From the NCBI RefSeq assembly GCF_002943715.1, contig NZ_MQUA01000014.1:124001-188000 (forward strand): a stretch of DNA of 64,000 nucleotides, written 5' to 3'. The notes under the pieces are model-generated. The model did not search any database. It was not told where the DNA came from and was given only the letters and a program-made list of their open reading frames with translations. The stretch's first letter is position 1. Each line of letters opens with the position of its first letter. Source of the stretch: Polaribacter filamentus (GTDB taxonomy: Bacteria > Bacteroidota > Bacteroidia > Flavobacteriales > Flavobacteriaceae). Both the position numbers and the translations under genes were made by a program. Shown piece after piece: positions 9,240 to 18,410 of this stretch.

Positions 9240-11237
9240 ATGGCTTTAGATTCAAAAGTACCAAAAGGTCCAATTAAAGATAAATGGACAGATTATAAAA
9301 ATCATATCAATCTTGTAAATCCAGCAAATAAACGGAATATAGACGTTATCGTTGTGGGTACCGGTTTGGCAGGTGGTTCTGCTTCTGCAACCTTAGCAGA
9401 GTTAGGCTACAATGTAAAAGCATTTGCATACCAAGACTCTCCAAGAAGAGCGCATTCAATTGCGGCTCAAGGAGGAATTAATGCAGCAAAAAATTATCAA
9501 GGAGACGGAGATTCTACGTACAGGTTATTTTATGACACTGTAAAGGGCGGCGATTACAGATCTAGAGAAGCAAACGTATATAGATTAGCAGAGGTTTCTG
9601 CAAATATTATAGATCAATGTGTGGCACAAGGTGTTCCTTTTGCTCGCGACTATGGTGGTTTATTAGACAACCGTTCTTTTGGTGGAGTTTTAGTTTCTAG
9701 AACTTTTTATGCAAAAGGGCAAACAGGACAGCAATTATTGCTAGGAGCCTATTCTGCAATGAATAGACAAATTGCTCGTGGTAAAATAGAAATGTTTAAC
9801 AGACATGAAATGTTAGATGTTGTTATTGTAGATGGAAAAGCCAGAGGAATTATCGCAAGAAACTTAGTTACAGGAGAAATAGAGCGTCATTCAGCACATG
9901 CAGTTGTGATTGCTTCAGGTGGATATGGAAATGTATACTTCTTATCGACCAATGCAATGGGTTCTAATGTAACTGCTGGTTGGAAAGTGCATAAAAAAGG
10001 AGCCTATTTTGCAAATCCTTGTTATACACAAATTCACCCAACATGTATTCCACGTTCTGGGGATTATCAGTCTAAATTAACTTTGATGTCTGAGTCTTTA
10101 AGAAACGATGGAAGAATATGGGTTCCGAATAGCTTAGAGGATGTAAAAGCGATTAAAGAAGGGACTAAAAAACCTACGGATTTAACGGAAGACCAAAGAG
10201 ATTATTTCTTAGAAAGACGTTATCCTGCATTTGGTAATTTGGTTCCACGGGATGTTGCTTCAAGAGCAGCAAAAGAACGTTGTGATGCTGGTTATGGCGT
10301 AAATGCTACAGGAGAAGCTGTGTATTTAGACTTTGCAGCATCTTTTGAACGTTACGGAAAAGAACAAGCGAAGATTCATAATATCGCGGATCCATCCGCA
10401 GCAAAAATTAAAGAATTAGGAAAAGAAATTGTAAAAGCGAAATATGGTAATTTATTTCAGATGTATGAGAAAATCATAGATCAAAATCCATACGAAACGC
10501 CAATGATGATTTACCCTGCAGTGCACTATACAATGGGTGGTGTTTGGGTTGATTACAATCTGATGACTACAATTCCTGGATGTTACGCAATTGGAGAAGC
10601 AAATTTCTCTGATCACGGTGCAAACAGGTTAGGAGCATCCGCATTAATGCAAGGTTTAGCAGACGGTTATTTTGTGCTGCCGTATACTATTGGAGATTAT
10701 TTAGCAGATGATATTAGGACAGGAAAAATAGCAACAGATACTCCAGAATTTGATGCAGCAGAAAAAGATGTTACAGAAAGAATAGAATTCTTTATCAATA
10801 ATAAAGGAACACATTCTGTAGATTATTACCACAAAAAATTAGGAAAAATTATGTGGGATAAATGTGGAATGTCTAGAAACACTGAGGGGTTAAAAGAAGC
10901 TATTGAAGAAATTTCTGCATTAAGAAAAGACTTTTGGAAGAATGTAAATGTGCCTGGAACAGCTACAGAATATAATGAACAATTGGCAAAAGCAGGTAGA
11001 GTTGCAGATTTCTTAGAATTAGGAGAATTATTTGCAAAAGACGCTTTAGAAAGAGAAGAATCTGCAGGAGGACACTTTAGAGAAGAGCATCAAACAGAAG
11101 ATGGAGAGGCGAAAAGATTAAAAGACTTTCAATTTGTTTCTGCTTGGGAGTACAAAGGGGAGCCAAAAGATGCTATTTTGCATAAAGAGCCTTTAGAGTA
11201 CGAAAATATAGAAGTTAAAGAAAGAAGTTATAAATAA
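9240..11237 (+). CDS. sdhA: Succinate dehydrogenase/fumarate reductase flavoprotein subunit
   Basis: 665-residue flavoprotein that oxidises succinate to fumarate. The FAD-binding [11 protein letters not shown] lies near residue 40. The covalent FAD histidine lies in [16 protein letters not shown]. The active-site Arg is in [10 protein letters not shown], and [10 protein letters not shown] plus [18 protein letters not shown] form the C-terminal FAD/substrate site. Length matches the Bacteroidetes type-B enzyme. Second gene of sdhCAB; an 80-bp spacer with a long imperfect palindrome separates it from sdhB. Confidence 0.97.
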   Translation: MALDSKVPKGPIKDKWTDYKNHINLVNPANKRNIDVIVVGTGLAGGSASATLAELGYNVKAFAYQDSPRRAHSIAAQGGINAAKNYQGDGDSTYRLFYDTVKGGDYRSREANVYRLAEVSANIIDQCVAQGVPFARDYGGLLDNRSFGGVLVSRTFYAKGQTGQQLLLGAYSAMNRQIARGKIEMFNRHEMLDVVIVDGKARGIIARNLVTGEIERHSAHAVVIASGGYGNVYFLSTNAMGSNVTAGWKVHKKGAYFANPCYTQIHPTCIPRSGDYQSKLTLMSESLRNDGRIWVPNSLEDVKAIKEGTKKPTDLTEDQRDYFLERRYPAFGNLVPRDVASRAAKERCDAGYGVNATGEAVYLDFAASFERYGKEQAKIHNIADPSAAKIKELGKEIVKAKYGNLFQMYEKIIDQNPYETPMMIYPAVHYTMGGVWVDYNLMTTIPGCYAIGEANFSDHGANRLGASALMQGLADGYFVLPYTIGDYLADDIRTGKIATDTPEFDAAEKDVTERIEFFINNKGTHSVDYYHKKLGKIMWDKCGMSRNTEGLKEAIEEISALRKDFWKNVNVPGTATEYNEQLAKAGRVADFLELGELFAKDALEREESAGGHFREEHQTEDGEAKRLKDFQFVSAWEYKGEPKDAILHKEPLEYENIEVKERSYK

Positions 11238-11239
11238 TA

Positions 11240-11317
11240 TAGTTTATGGTTGATGGTTGTTAGTTTCTGGAAACAGCAGCTAACAACAAACAACTAAAAA
11301 CCAAAAACTAAATAAAA
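11240..11317 (+). repeat. Word-repeat imperfect palindrome between sdhA and sdhB
   Basis: The spacer is built of degenerate words (TTGATGG, TTGTTAG, then TAACAAC, AACAACT). Its two halves are imperfect reverse complements, with an exact 8-bp core GTTGTTAG / CTAACAAC at 11256-11263 and 11280-11287. It lacks a T-run, so it is not a standard terminator. It could be a processing or stability hairpin within the operon, or a dispersed intergenic element like the one between accB and accC. Confidence 0.5.
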
Positions 11318-12058
11318 ATGAATTTAACACTCAAAATTTGGAGACAGAAAGACTCAAAAGATAAGGGTCAAATGGTTAATTATAAAGTAACTGAAATTTC
11401 AGAACATATGTCTTTTTTAGAAATGATGGATGTTTTAAATGAGCAGTTAGTAAATTCTGATGAGGAGCCAGTTGCTTTTGATCACGATTGTAGAGAAGGT
11501 ATCTGTGGTATGTGTTCGATGTATATTAACGGCGAAGCACATGGCCCAGGTAGAGGCGTAACAACCTGCCAGCTGCACATGCGTATGTTTAAAGATGGCG
11601 ATACCATTACCATTGAACCTTGGCGAGCAGTATCTTTTCCTGTTATAAAAGATTTAGTTGTAGACAGATCTGCTTTTGATAGAATTCAGCATGCAGGTGG
11701 TTATATTTCTGTAAATACATCTGGTAATACACAAGACGCAAATTCAATTCCTATTTCTAAATATGCTGCAGATACAGCAATGGACGCTGCAACTTGTATT
11801 GGTTGTGGAGCCTGTGTAGCAGCTTGTAAAAACTCGAGTGCAATGTTATTTGTAGGTGCAAAAGTATCTCAATACGCATTGTTACCACAAGGGCAAGTAG
11901 AAGCCGCAGATAGAGTTAGAAATATGGTTGCTCAAATGGATTTAGAAGGTTTTGGAAACTGCACAAACACAGGAGCTTGTGAGGTAGAGTGTCCTAAAGG
12001 AATTTCTTTAGACAACATCGCAAGAATGAATAGAGAACTAATGAAAGCGTCTATTTAA
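11318..12058 (+). CDS. sdhB: Succinate dehydrogenase/fumarate reductase iron-sulfur subunit
   Basis: 246 residues carrying the three Fe-S clusters that wire the flavin to the haems. The plant-type [2Fe-2S] ligands are in CREGICGMC with the fourth Cys in VTTC. The C-terminal ferredoxin part has [11 protein letters not shown] and [14 protein letters not shown], which hold the [4Fe-4S] and [3Fe-4S] clusters. Last gene of sdhCAB, followed by a strong terminator. Length fits the type-B family. Confidence 0.97.
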   Translation: MNLTLKIWRQKDSKDKGQMVNYKVTEISEHMSFLEMMDVLNEQLVNSDEEPVAFDHDCREGICGMCSMYINGEAHGPGRGVTTCQLHMRMFKDGDTITIEPWRAVSFPVIKDLVVDRSAFDRIQHAGGYISVNTSGNTQDANSIPISKYAADTAMDAATCIGCGACVAACKNSSAMLFVGAKVSQYALLPQGQVEAADRVRNMVAQMDLEGFGNCTNTGACEVECPKGISLDNIARMNRELMKASI

Positions 12059-12083
12059 TAATAGAAATTTCATCTAATAATAG

Positions 12084-12118
12084 AAAAAACTCTTTAGTGA
12101 ACGCTAAAGAGTTTTTTT
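12084..12118. terminator. Terminator after sdhB
   Basis: AAACTCTTTAG / CTAAAGAGTTT stem with a six-base loop, followed by a T-run on + and preceded by an A-run. It sits between convergent sdhB and pth and can serve both. Confidence 0.85.
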
Positions 12119-12123
12119 ATAAC

Positions 12124-12689
12124 TTATTTTCCGTTAAAAGTATTCATGGTATTGGCTAAACCTTCAATGCCAAAAGAAGTGATTATTTTTGCAGATGTTG
12201 GCAAACGTTCAATTAACAAGCTAGTTTCTTCTTTATTCCATTCGCCTAAAACATAATCTACTTGGCGTCCTTTAGAGAAGTTACCGCTAATTCCAAATCT
12301 GAATCTAGGATATACATTTGTACCTAATTTTTCTTGAATATCTTTCAAACCATTATGGCCACCATCACTTCCTTTTGCTTTAATTCTGAGGGTTCCAAAA
12401 TCGATATTTAAATCATCTGTTACAATTAATAAATTTTCTACAGAAATTTTTCTTTTTGCATCCAAAATTTTACCGCTTTTCCACTTAAGTTCATAAAAGT
12501 GCTTGGCTTTAATAAAATAAAAGTTCTTCCTTTAAAACGAAAAGTAGCTACATTTCCTAAGGTATCAGTTTCAAAAACTACGTTATGTTCTTCTGCTACT
12601 TCATCAACAATTTTAAAACCGATATTATGACGCGTATTCACATATTTTTCACCGATATTTCCTAAACCAACAATTAAAATTTTTTTCAT
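12124..12689 (-). pseudogene. pth: Peptidyl-tRNA hydrolase with one frameshift
   Basis: From ATG 12687-12689 the product reads [20 protein letters not shown], contains the catalytic His in TRHNIGF and the STFMNLSG motif, then stops early (WMQKEKFL) at 12438-12440. The rest, from [16 protein letters not shown] through GGHNGLKDI to the normal C-terminus, is open one frame over. One extra A in the five-A run at about 12451-12455 restores a complete enzyme of usual length. Pth recycles peptidyl-tRNAs and is normally essential. The break is thus a sequencing artefact, a very recent lesion, or rescued by slippage on the AAA codon (it re-pairs in the -1 frame). Everything else in the gene is intact. 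Confidence 0.85.
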
Positions 12690-12853
12690 CAACGCTTTTC
12701 TAGTTTCAACTTTTATACTAGATATTTTATAAAAGAAGTTTATTAAATTCATTTGCAAAAATACTAAGAAAATATAGGATATCTGCTTGAAACAAATTTA
12801 CTAGTTACTTGTTTTTAGTCAAAATCTTAAAAAAAATATTTTGGCGAAATTTC

Positions 12854-13047
12854 TTAAATAGCAAGTAATCTTTCGAGGTCTAATTTCGACTTACCTCTTT
12901 CTACTTTAAAATAACCATTTTCTGTAAGACTTAGTTTTAAACTATATCTATTTGCGATAAACCAACGTCTACTCTTTTTTGTACTATTTTTTTTAAAACT
13001 GAAGTATAAGAGTAACTTTCAAATTTTTCATTCTCTTTTTCTTTCAT
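12854..13047 (-). pseudogene. Remnant of an XRE-family helix-turn-helix regulator
   Basis: Minus-strand ATG at 13045-13047 reads MKEKENEKFESYSYTSVLKK then RVDVGLSQIDI and stops. In an overlapping frame the homology continues as KLSLTENGYFKVERGKSKLD and LERLLAI, to a TAA at 12854-12856. Together these match a Cro/C1-type HTH (GLSQ...ia..l.lt.ngYfkvErGKSkldlerL). At least one frameshift breaks it, and the part after the HTH is missing. Confidence 0.6.
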
Positions 13048-13100
13048 TTTTTTTTCAATGTACCAAAAGTAACACAAAAAAAATACTTTTTTACTTTCTA

Positions 13101-13159
13101 TTTTAGACTAATGGTTTCTAGGTAGAAGGCTGCCTTTCACAGAAACCATTAGTCCAAAA
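13101..13159. repeat. 19-bp near-perfect inverted repeat (large hairpin)
   Basis: Left arm TTTTAGACTAATGGTTTCT (13101-13119) and right arm AGAAACCATTAGTCCAAAA (13141-13159) pair with one mismatch. The 21-nt loop holds a smaller AAGGC/GCCTT repeat. No coding frame spans it. It may be a dispersed palindromic element or the end of a lost mobile element. Confidence 0.55.
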
Positions 13160-13250
13160 TGGAAATCGATTTATTTTTTTTAACCAATAATCTTTCTCAA
13201 ATTTGAAAAGAGAAAATTGCTAATATTCACCCATTGTGCATTTTAAATTA

Positions 13251-14208
13251 TTGAGTTAATTATTTAATTTCCGTATATTATAGTCATTAATATAAGAGAT
13301 ATGGAACAATTTGAAGGTCAAGATATACTAAACTTTATAAAATAATTGCCAAATAATGATGCTTGTAAGGCATATTTATCAAAAATAAAATGGCAAGATG
13401 GTTTTACTTGTAGTAAATGTGGTCATACAAAAGGCTGTGAAAAGTCAGGTTACAGATACCATTGTTATAGTTGTCAGCATGTAGAAAGTGCTACAGCAAA
13501 TACGCTTTTTCATAAAGTTAAGTTCGGCTTACAAAAAGCTTTTTGTGTAGCTTTCGAAATGAGTACTAGTAGTAAAAGTATTTCGAGTATTCAAATGGGT
13601 AAACGTTTTAGTATTCACCAGGGAACAGCATGGTATTTTATGCAAAAAGTGCCTAAAACAATGAAGAGCAGTTAAAAATATCCTTTAGAAAAATTAATTC
13701 ATGTTGATGAATTTACTGTTGGAGGAAAAGAAGAAGGCAAACAAGGAAGAAGTTATGATTCAAAAAAGAAAAAGGCAGTGATAGCTGTAGAATTGACAGA
13801 TGATAATAAAGTTAAAAGAGTTTACATAAAGTCTATTGATGATTATTCAGCACAATCATTAACACCAATATTTGAAGAACATATAAGTACATCTGCTATA
13901 ATTATAACGGATAAATGGAGAGGATACGAGCCATTAAAAGAAATGTATGATATTGAGCAAAAATACAGTAATAATGGAAAGAATTTCAAGCAATTACACA
14001 TTATGATTATGCAAGTTAAATCATGGCTCAGAGCAATACCAACTCATGTAACCAAATGGCATATTCAAGCTTACTTTGATGAATTTTGTTTTAGAATTAA
14101 TCGCTCTCAATTTAAAACCAACATTTTTCATAAAACAATTAAAAGAATGGTAGAAAGCAAACCAATATATCAAAATCAAATAAAAAGGATGTTAAGCGTA
14201 TAACTCAA
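13251..14208 (+). mobile_element. IS1595-family element, copy 1 (dead)
   Basis: Begins TTGAGTTA and ends TAACTCAA, the same 8-bp terminal inverted repeat and the same 958-bp length as the intact copy at 45825-46782, in opposite orientation. No matching target duplication is seen next to these ends. The transposase has two nonsense codons. Confidence 0.85.
13301..14203 (+). pseudogene. IS1595-family (ISXO2-like) transposase, two in-frame stops
   Basis: Aligned by eye with the 300-residue intact copy, this version starts identically (MEQFEGQDILNFIK) and then has TAA at 13343-13345 where the intact copy has Glu. A second TAA at 13673-13675 replaces Gln in SSQKYPLEK. Otherwise the frame is open to the end. 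The zinc ribbon (CSKCGHTKGCEK, CYSCQH) and the DDE domain (HVDEFTVGG, ITDKWRGY, FDEFCFRINRS) are recognisable. The two lesions should abolish transposition unless it is supplied in trans by the intact copy. Confidence 0.9.
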
Positions 14209-14876
14209 TAATTTTATATAAATCCTTCCCAAAATACTTCGATTTCACTCCCTTTATCTCCACTTTATAAAAATTCAATTTATTCATAATCAATAGGTTG
14301 AGGTTTTTTGTTTTTATACTATTTATTTTTCACCTTTAAGTTTGCGTAGTTTATGCATAAGCTTTTCAGCAATACTGTTCTGTTCATTTTCTGGTTTTTT
14401 AATGATCATATTTTATTTCTGTTTATAATTTTGATTTTGGAATTAAAGTAGATTTAGTTTCCTATGCCATTTTTGAAGCTAAAAAAATCTAACTATTCTT
14501 CTTGATTAATAAGTCTTTTTTTGTAAGGCAAAATAGTAATAGCATCATTTTATTTTAGATAGTAATATTTTAGATATGAAATCAAATACTTTTACCATAA
14601 AGGAAATACTGTTTTTTTTTGATAATTCAACGTTATTAAACTCAACTTTCGTGGCCTAAAGGTTACACTCATTATAATTTTAGTAAAATTTTCAATATTC
14701 TTTTGTAATTTGCCTAAAGTTATTTAATGCCTAAAATTTATGATTTTTAGAAACAGGTACGCTCTATTATCATTGATGATAAAAGCGAAAAGAGTGTCAT
14801 AATGAGGAATAATCAAGAAATTTTAAGATACAATCAAATTAAACAGTTTTTAAATTACAAAGTTAAAAAATAGAAT
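14209..14876. other. Gene-poor stretch before the sugar transporter
   Basis: About 670 bp without a clear gene. A minus-strand 28-codon ORF (14323-14409, MIIKKPENEQNSIAEKLMHK...) and a short plus ORF starting at 14801 (MRNNQEILRYNQIK...) are visible, but neither is recognised. They may be remnants. Confidence 0.4.
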
Positions 14877-16184
14877 ATGACACAAAATAAACAAAAAAGT
14901 ACGTTAGTTCCAATTCTTATTATTGCTGGATTATTTTTTATATTCGGATTTGTAACTTGGATAAACGGAGCATTAATTCCGTTTATGAAAACCATCAACG
15001 AACTTACAGATGCACAATCTTACCTAGTTGCATCAGCTTCTTATATCTCTTTTTTTGTTATGGCTTTGCCGGCATCCTACATCATAAATAAAATTGGTTA
15101 TAAAAAAGGAATGTCTTTAGGTTTAATAACTATGGCAATTGGTGCTTTACTTTTTATACCCGCTGCAGAAGCAAGAACTTATTGGGTTTTTTTAGTGGCA
15201 ATTTTTATTCAAGGAGCAGGAATGACGTTATTGCAAACAGCTTCTAATCCATATATCACCATTTTAGGACCTATGGAAAGTGCCGCAAAACGGATAGCAA
15301 TAATGGGAATTGCAAATAAAGTAGCTGGCGCTCTTGGTTCTGTAATATTTGGTGCAATTTTATTATCAGGAATAGGCAGCATTAAAGAAAAGTTCCTTGT
15401 TGTTGATGATATAGAAAAATCAAATTTATTAAACACAATGGCAGATAGTGTTGTTACACCTTATATTGTAATGGCTGTAGTGTTATTTTTATTAGGAATT
15501 TTAATAAGAAAAGCACCTTTGCCAGATGTAGAAGCACAACCTATTGAAGTTTCGGAAACAGGAGAAAAAGCAAAAACAAGTATTTTTGAGTTTCCACATT
15601 TATGGTTAGGTGTTTTAGCACTGTTTTTATATGTAGGTGTTGAAGTTGTTGCTGGAGATACGATTATTTCTTACGGAATTTCTCTAAACATTCCTGTTGA
15701 AGAAGCAAAGTTCTTTACTTTATTTACATTAATGGCAATGGTTGCAACCTATGCTTTGGGGGTGTTTTTAATTCCGAAATATATAAGTCAGTCTTTGGCG
15801 TTAAAAGCGAGTGCAATTTTAGGAATCCTTTTATCCTTTTGTATCGTATTTACAACCGGCTTCACGTCTGTACTTTTTGTTGCAGCTTTAGGTATTGCAA
15901 ATGCTTTAGTTTGGCCGGCAATTTGGCCTTTAGCATTAACAGGATTAGGAGAATTTACAAAAACAGGATCAGCTTTATTAATCATGGCAATTTCTGGAGG
16001 CGCAATTATTCCGCTTTTATATGGTGCTTTGGTAGATCATAAAAAAGCAGCATTAATTTCAACAGGAATAAATGAAGTTAGCGCTTTAGCAGAAGCGGCT
16101 TCTTTTGGATATTGGATTTTATTACCTTGTTATTTAGCAATTCTTTATTACGCTTTCTTTGGTCACAAAGTTCGGTTAAAATAA
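14877..16184 (+). CDS. Sugar MFS transporter (FucP/GluP type)
   Basis: 435 residues with twelve predicted hydrophobic helices in two halves and a central cytoplasmic loop near 215-235 (VEAQPIEVSETGEKAKTS). The N-terminal GFVTWINGALIPFMK and the later QGAGMTLLQTASNPYITILG are typical of the FHS subfamily (fucose/glucose/galactose:H+ symporters). It imports a hexose or amino sugar; which one cannot be read from the sequence. The gene stands alone with a terminator 40 bp downstream. Confidence 0.9.
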   Translation: MTQNKQKSTLVPILIIAGLFFIFGFVTWINGALIPFMKTINELTDAQSYLVASASYISFFVMALPASYIINKIGYKKGMSLGLITMAIGALLFIPAAEARTYWVFLVAIFIQGAGMTLLQTASNPYITILGPMESAAKRIAIMGIANKVAGALGSVIFGAILLSGIGSIKEKFLVVDDIEKSNLLNTMADSVVTPYIVMAVVLFLLGILIRKAPLPDVEAQPIEVSETGEKAKTSIFEFPHLWLGVLALFLYVGVEVVAGDTIISYGISLNIPVEEAKFFTLFTLMAMVATYALGVFLIPKYISQSLALKASAILGILLSFCIVFTTGFTSVLFVAALGIANALVWPAIWPLALTGLGEFTKTGSALLIMAISGGAIIPLLYGALVDHKKAALISTGINEVSALAEAASFGYWILLPCYLAILYYAFFGHKVRLK

Positions 16185-16223
16185 GGAGTAACTTAATTTC
16201 TATATTCAATTTTAACACATAAG

Positions 16224-16255
16224 AAAAGCATTAAAGAAAACTCTTTAATGCTTTT
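16224..16255. terminator. Terminator between the MFS gene and the M13 peptidase
   Basis: AAAAGCATTAAAG / CTTTAATGCTTTT with a six-base loop. It lies between convergent genes and is suited to both. Confidence 0.85.
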
Positions 16256-16280
16256 TGTATTTTACCTAACGATTTTTATT

Positions 16281-18356
16281 TTACCAGATTTTTACTCTGT
16301 CCTCTGGTTTTAAATACATTTTATCACTTTCTTTAACGTCAAACGCTTTGTAAAAAGCATCAACATTTTTAAGAGGCATATATGCTCTGTACATTCCAGG
16401 AGAATGAGGATCTGTCATAATTAAATTTTTTAAAGCTTCATCACGCATTTTAGTTCTCCAGATAGTTCCCCAAGAAAGAAAAAAACGTTGTTCTGGCGAG
16501 TAATCATCAATATCCGCTGGTCTTCCGTTTTTCTTTAAGAAGATTTGCAACCCTTCATAAGCAGCTTGCACACCACCTAAATCTCCAATATTTTCTCCCA
16601 AAGTATATTCGCCATTTAAGTGCATACTATCAATTGCAATAATATCGCTATATTGTTTTACCAATTGTTTGCCAATAACTCCAAATTTCTCAGAATCTTT
16701 ATCTGTCCACCAGTTTTTAAGGTTTCCATCACCATCAAAACGAGCACCAGAATCATCAAAACTATGAGAAATTTCATGACCAATAACAGCACCAATTCCA
16801 CCATAATTTACAGCTTCATCTGCTTTATAATCATAAAAAGGAGGTTGTAAAATTGCAGCAGGAAAAACAATTTCGTTATTTACAGGGTTAAAGTAAGCAT
16901 TTACTGTTTGTGGAGACATTCCCCATTCCGTTCTATCTACTTCTTTTCCTAATTTTGCCATGTTTTTGTTGTAGTTCCATTTAGAAACGTTGATTGCATT
17001 TTCAAAGTAAGAACCACCTTCTTTTAAACCTGTAACTTGTAATTCAGAATAATCTTTCCAAACGTCAGGATAAGCAATTTTAACGGTTAACTTATGTAGT
17101 TTTTCTAGCGCTTTTTCTTTGGTCACTTCTGTCATCCAAGGTAATTGAGCAATTCTAGTTTCAAAACCAAGCATTACATTGTCAATCATTTCTTCAGCTT
17201 TTGCTTTTGCTTCTGGTGGAAACATTTTTTCTACATATAATTTCCCTAACGCCTCACCAATTGCGCCATTTAAATTACCAAGTGCACGTTCATCTCTTGG
17301 GCGTTGTTTTTTAGCCCCACTCATTTCTTTGCTGTAAAATTCCCAATTTGCAGTTTCTAAATCGGTCGATAATAATCCTAAAGAACTATTAATGGTAGTC
17401 CAACGTAATAATAATTTTATATCTTCTACAGAACGTTCTTTAAAAACGGTACTCATTGCTTTAAAATACCCAGGATCTGTAACAATAACTCTATCAATAT
17501 CTGCAACACCAATTCCTTCTAAATGTGCTTTCCAATCAATTGCAGGCGCTAGTTTTGTAAGTTCTTCAACAGACATTGGATTGTACATTCTTCGAGTATC
17601 TCTACTTTCCTCTTTCGTCATCATTGGTGCTGCTAAACTTTTTTCAAAAGCAACAATGGTAGCCGCATTCGTTTTTGCAGTAGCTTCATCTGCACCAAAT
17701 TCCTGCAATATTTTTGCTACAAATTCTTGGTATTTCACTAACTTATATGCAACTTTTTTATCTACATAATAATCTCTAGACATTCCTAAACTTCCAGGGC
17801 CCATATACCCTGCATATTCGCTACTATTTTTTAAATCGTTATAAACGCTAAAACCATAGAAATTACCACCATCATAAGGAGCCATATTTGTAATGTAGTT
17901 TTCTACATCTTTTTTGGTTTTAATTTCTTCTATTTTTGCTAAAAAAGGCATTATCGGAGCTTTTCCTTGTTGATTTCTAGCAACTGTATCCATGATTGTT
18001 TGGTAGTAATTAACCGCCTTTTCTTGGTCAGAATCTATTTCGTTTCCTTTGGCATCTTTTATCTTCGGAAAATTTCTTTCTTTAATGGCTGAGTTTAAAA
18101 TATCTAAAACATCTGCATCTGTTTTTTTACGAAGTTGGTTAAAACCACCCCAAGAAGTTTGATCATCTGGAATTTCTGTTTTATCGATCCATGTTCCATT
18201 TACATGTCTAAAAAAATCATCTGTAGGTTTTACAGTTGTATCCATATTTTCTAAAGCAATCCCAGGAGCTTTTTCTACAGGCTTGTCTTGTTTACATGCA
18301 ATAATACCCAAAGAGGCAATTGCTGATACAAAAAATACTTTTTTAAATGTTTTCAT
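16281..18356 (-). CDS. M13-family (neprilysin/PepO-like) metallopeptidase, lipoprotein
   Basis: 691 residues. The N-terminus MKTFKKVFFVSAIASLGIIAC has a lipobox ending in Cys, so it is probably anchored to a periplasmic or outer membrane. The zinc site is complete: HEISH, preceded by the NAYFNPVNNEIVFPA substrate-binding block and followed by the third ligand Glu in LGENIGDLGG. Full length for M13 oligopeptidases, which cut short peptides. A prolyl oligopeptidase gene lies directly upstream in the same direction, suggesting joint use of exogenous peptides. A minus-strand TAACTTTG box at 18383-18390 is a likely -7 element. Confidence 0.94.
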   Translation of the reverse strand: MKTFKKVFFVSAIASLGIIACKQDKPVEKAPGIALENMDTTVKPTDDFFRHVNGTWIDKTEIPDDQTSWGGFNQLRKKTDADVLDILNSAIKERNFPKIKDAKGNEIDSDQEKAVNYYQTIMDTVARNQQGKAPIMPFLAKIEEIKTKKDVENYITNMAPYDGGNFYGFSVYNDLKNSSEYAGYMGPGSLGMSRDYYVDKKVAYKLVKYQEFVAKILQEFGADEATAKTNAATIVAFEKSLAAPMMTKEESRDTRRMYNPMSVEELTKLAPAIDWKAHLEGIGVADIDRVIVTDPGYFKAMSTVFKERSVEDIKLLLRWTTINSSLGLLSTDLETANWEFYSKEMSGAKKQRPRDERALGNLNGAIGEALGKLYVEKMFPPEAKAKAEEMIDNVMLGFETRIAQLPWMTEVTKEKALEKLHKLTVKIAYPDVWKDYSELQVTGLKEGGSYFENAINVSKWNYNKNMAKLGKEVDRTEWGMSPQTVNAYFNPVNNEIVFPAAILQPPFYDYKADEAVNYGGIGAVIGHEISHSFDDSGARFDGDGNLKNWWTDKDSEKFGVIGKQLVKQYSDIIAIDSMHLNGEYTLGENIGDLGGVQAAYEGLQIFLKKNGRPADIDDYSPEQRFFLSWGTIWRTKMRDEALKNLIMTDPHSPGMYRAYMPLKNVDAFYKAFDVKESDKMYLKPEDRVKIW

Positions 18357-18410
18357 TGTTTTTTGAATTTAATGATTTGTTACAAAGTTAGTTCAAAGAT
18401 GTTTATAATT

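Noticed and set aside
14323..14409. 28-codon ORF on the minus strand
   Set aside because: Too short and without coding or regulatory support; kept only as a note in the gene-poor stretch.
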